Shown: piece after piece, positions 62,734 to 64,000 of the stretch
Layout of the letters: each line of letters opens with the position of its first letter
Position numbering within the stretch: the stretch's first letter is position 1
Assembly: GCA_026874595.1 (NCBI GenBank)
Contig: CM049318.1
Location: 38,895,956 to 38,959,955, forward strand
Length of the DNA: 64,000 nucleotides
Direction: 5' to 3'
Source: Sipunculus nudus
Lineage: Eukaryota; Annelida; Sipuncula; Golfingiida; Sipunculidae
Translations under genes and position numbers: made by a program
The notes under the pieces: generated by a model
What the model was told of the DNA's origin: nothing
The model's input: the letters and a program-made list of their open reading frames with translations, nothing else
The model's database searches: none

Positions 62734-63561
62734 CGCTTTATTTATTTTCCAGGATCAAGAAGTGCTACCTTAACCACATCCGTCTGCACGACATCTGGAA
62801 CTAAACAGCTGACGTCACATACTACACAAGTTCTGTTTGTTGAAGCCTTTAATCACTTTAACAATCCTCTTTATAGCTGTATTGTGAAAGCTTAGAAATA
62901 ATCAAATAAAACGAGAACTGGTAAAAACTTTGAATGTAAAAAACTGAAATTCCTTCCCTTGTCACAATAACTATTTCCTGTAAGGAAAGAGACTATGCAC
63001 GTTGGTTCAGATGGTTTCTACGCATGAATTCCAGGCGTCCAGCTGTTGCATAAAATATTAAATATGGTAGTTAAATTAAGAATACACTCAATTGACTTAT
63101 TACATTAAGAACTGAATCGGAATCCTTTTGTTCTTGATAGTGTGATCACAACCTTATACATTCAGAAATAATCAACTTTACTCCTTTAAGGAGTCTAGGT
63201 GAAATTTCTCTTTTTATTTCTTGGGTAATAAATTGGGTTTTCAATTGTAGTCCGTTTAACCATACCTGGTCTCGTCTTGCTTACATTATACATTACTTTT
63301 ATACATTATTTTCTTCAGAAAATCGTTCCTTTAGACACATATCGTATACGGAGAGATGGAGTTATTTCATGTTGTGGCAGACGAGTCTGTAAAATTTTGA
63401 AGGTTCCAAGTAGTTGTAAATAAGTGTTATCGCACAAATCTTTTGACCTTTACTCCAGAGGGATATGTAAGAATCCCTTTATATGTCGGTATGACTGCCT
63501 GAACGTAAGATGTAAGGAATGTTTAAATGCAAATATGTAAAGCTAATAAAACCTTTACCAG

Positions 63562-63950
63562 TGTGTGTTCAAACAGCGGTATTACATGGAAGTGCGCAAG
63601 AAATTAAAACAGCAGCTGAAGAAAAACAAAGTAGAAAATAAAGAAGAAAGAAATTATGAAGATGAAAATAATTCTAAAGAAGTTTCAAGGAACTAATTCT
63701 TATAGTATACACAGGAGCTTCATATATTGTTGATAATAGAATCAAGACTGAATATTTGATTGTCGTGAAGACGTTGTTAACCCATTTGGCAATATTTAAA
63801 AAAAAGAGATTCTCGGCTTAGGGCAAGTAATACAATTTTGAGACAGTTTTAGCGACCGTGTCTGATTATCTCTTGTGTTTGACATCTCTTGTTTTAAGAA
63901 CTAGGTGTGTATGCAGAATTGATCTTTGGTTGTATTTTTAATAAAATCTG
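63562..63950 (+). CDS. Possible terminal exon, Lys/Glu-rich C-terminus
   Basis: After an acceptor-like 'ctttaccag' (63553-63561), one frame reads through 'MEVRKKLKQQLKKNK' to TAA at 63694-63696, about 45 codons of strongly charged sequence. AATAAA follows at 63940-63945. Such a layout fits the last exon of a gene lying upstream. The composition is low-complexity, so a random open frame is also possible. The frame from the first ATG is 63586-63696. Confidence 0.2.
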
Positions 63951-64000
63951 CATGTTTGGTTGATTCAAGCTACGGAGATCGAATTCAATGTTTGACATGT

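Larger units (their letters stand above)
62078..64000. other. Anonymous sequence with weak signs of a gene
   Basis: It includes the YY1-like site with a small ORF at 62.65 kb, a TGACGTCA at 62810-62817 and a possible terminal exon at 63.56-63.95 kb. No protein family is recognised. Confidence 0.3.

Noticed and set aside
1-64000. CRISPR arrays, operons, prophage or bacterial insertion elements
   Set aside because: All repeats are of eukaryotic type and no bacterial gene or repeat-spacer pattern is present.

Overview
This window reads as nuclear DNA from a marine invertebrate, most likely a bivalve mollusc. It is AT-rich, gene-poor and dense in microsatellites. It carries dispersed tandem repeats built on AGGTCAAAGGTCAAGGTCAC and GTCCGTCCG-rich repeat heads of the kind common in mollusc genomes. 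It has one clear host gene, coding for a seven-helix receptor with spliced-exon signals. The species call is an inference from repeat style. There are no bacterial features: no operons, Shine-Dalgarno sites or CRISPR arrays.

Layout. 1-7 kb: mostly anonymous sequence, with a repeat at about 1.76-3.8 kb containing 279-bp tandem units and the palindrome GGTGGCGCCACC. 7-22 kb: anonymous sequence with a foldback element, microsatellites, a TCGCGAA-type repeat and one LINE-tail relic. 22.2-25.4 kb: a long repeat whose body is a 288-bp tandem array packed with nuclear-receptor-like half-sites. 26.4-26.8 kb: a degenerate GTATC satellite. 29.1-29.5 kb: a CRE plus TATA promoter-like segment followed by two short spliceable leader exons. 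31.0-33.35 kb and 59.6-62.1 kb: two direct copies of one 2.3-2.5 kb repeat, with a tRNA-derived SINE next to the first. 38.2-44.0 kb: a nearly intact but disabled L1/Tx1-type LINE. 51.4-53.8 kb: a repeat, a TA microsatellite, and a 5'-truncated Penelope-like element (PLE) bracketed by two inverted hammerhead ribozymes. 56.7-58.6 kb: a class A GPCR with an uninterrupted coding exon, preceded by a good splice acceptor and followed by a polyadenylation signal. 62.6-64 kb: weak signs of another transcription unit.

How the parts relate. The only confident host protein is the GPCR at 56967-58145 (+). The splice acceptor 270 bp before its ATG means its transcript starts elsewhere. The leader exons at 29.2-29.5 kb are the best candidate start inside the window, which would give a 27-kb intron holding the LINE, the SINE and the PLE; this link is inference. 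The most distinctive structure is the PLE remnant. Both inverted ends fold as type I hammerheads with every canonical core base present, so a transcript from either strand would end in a self-cleaving motif.
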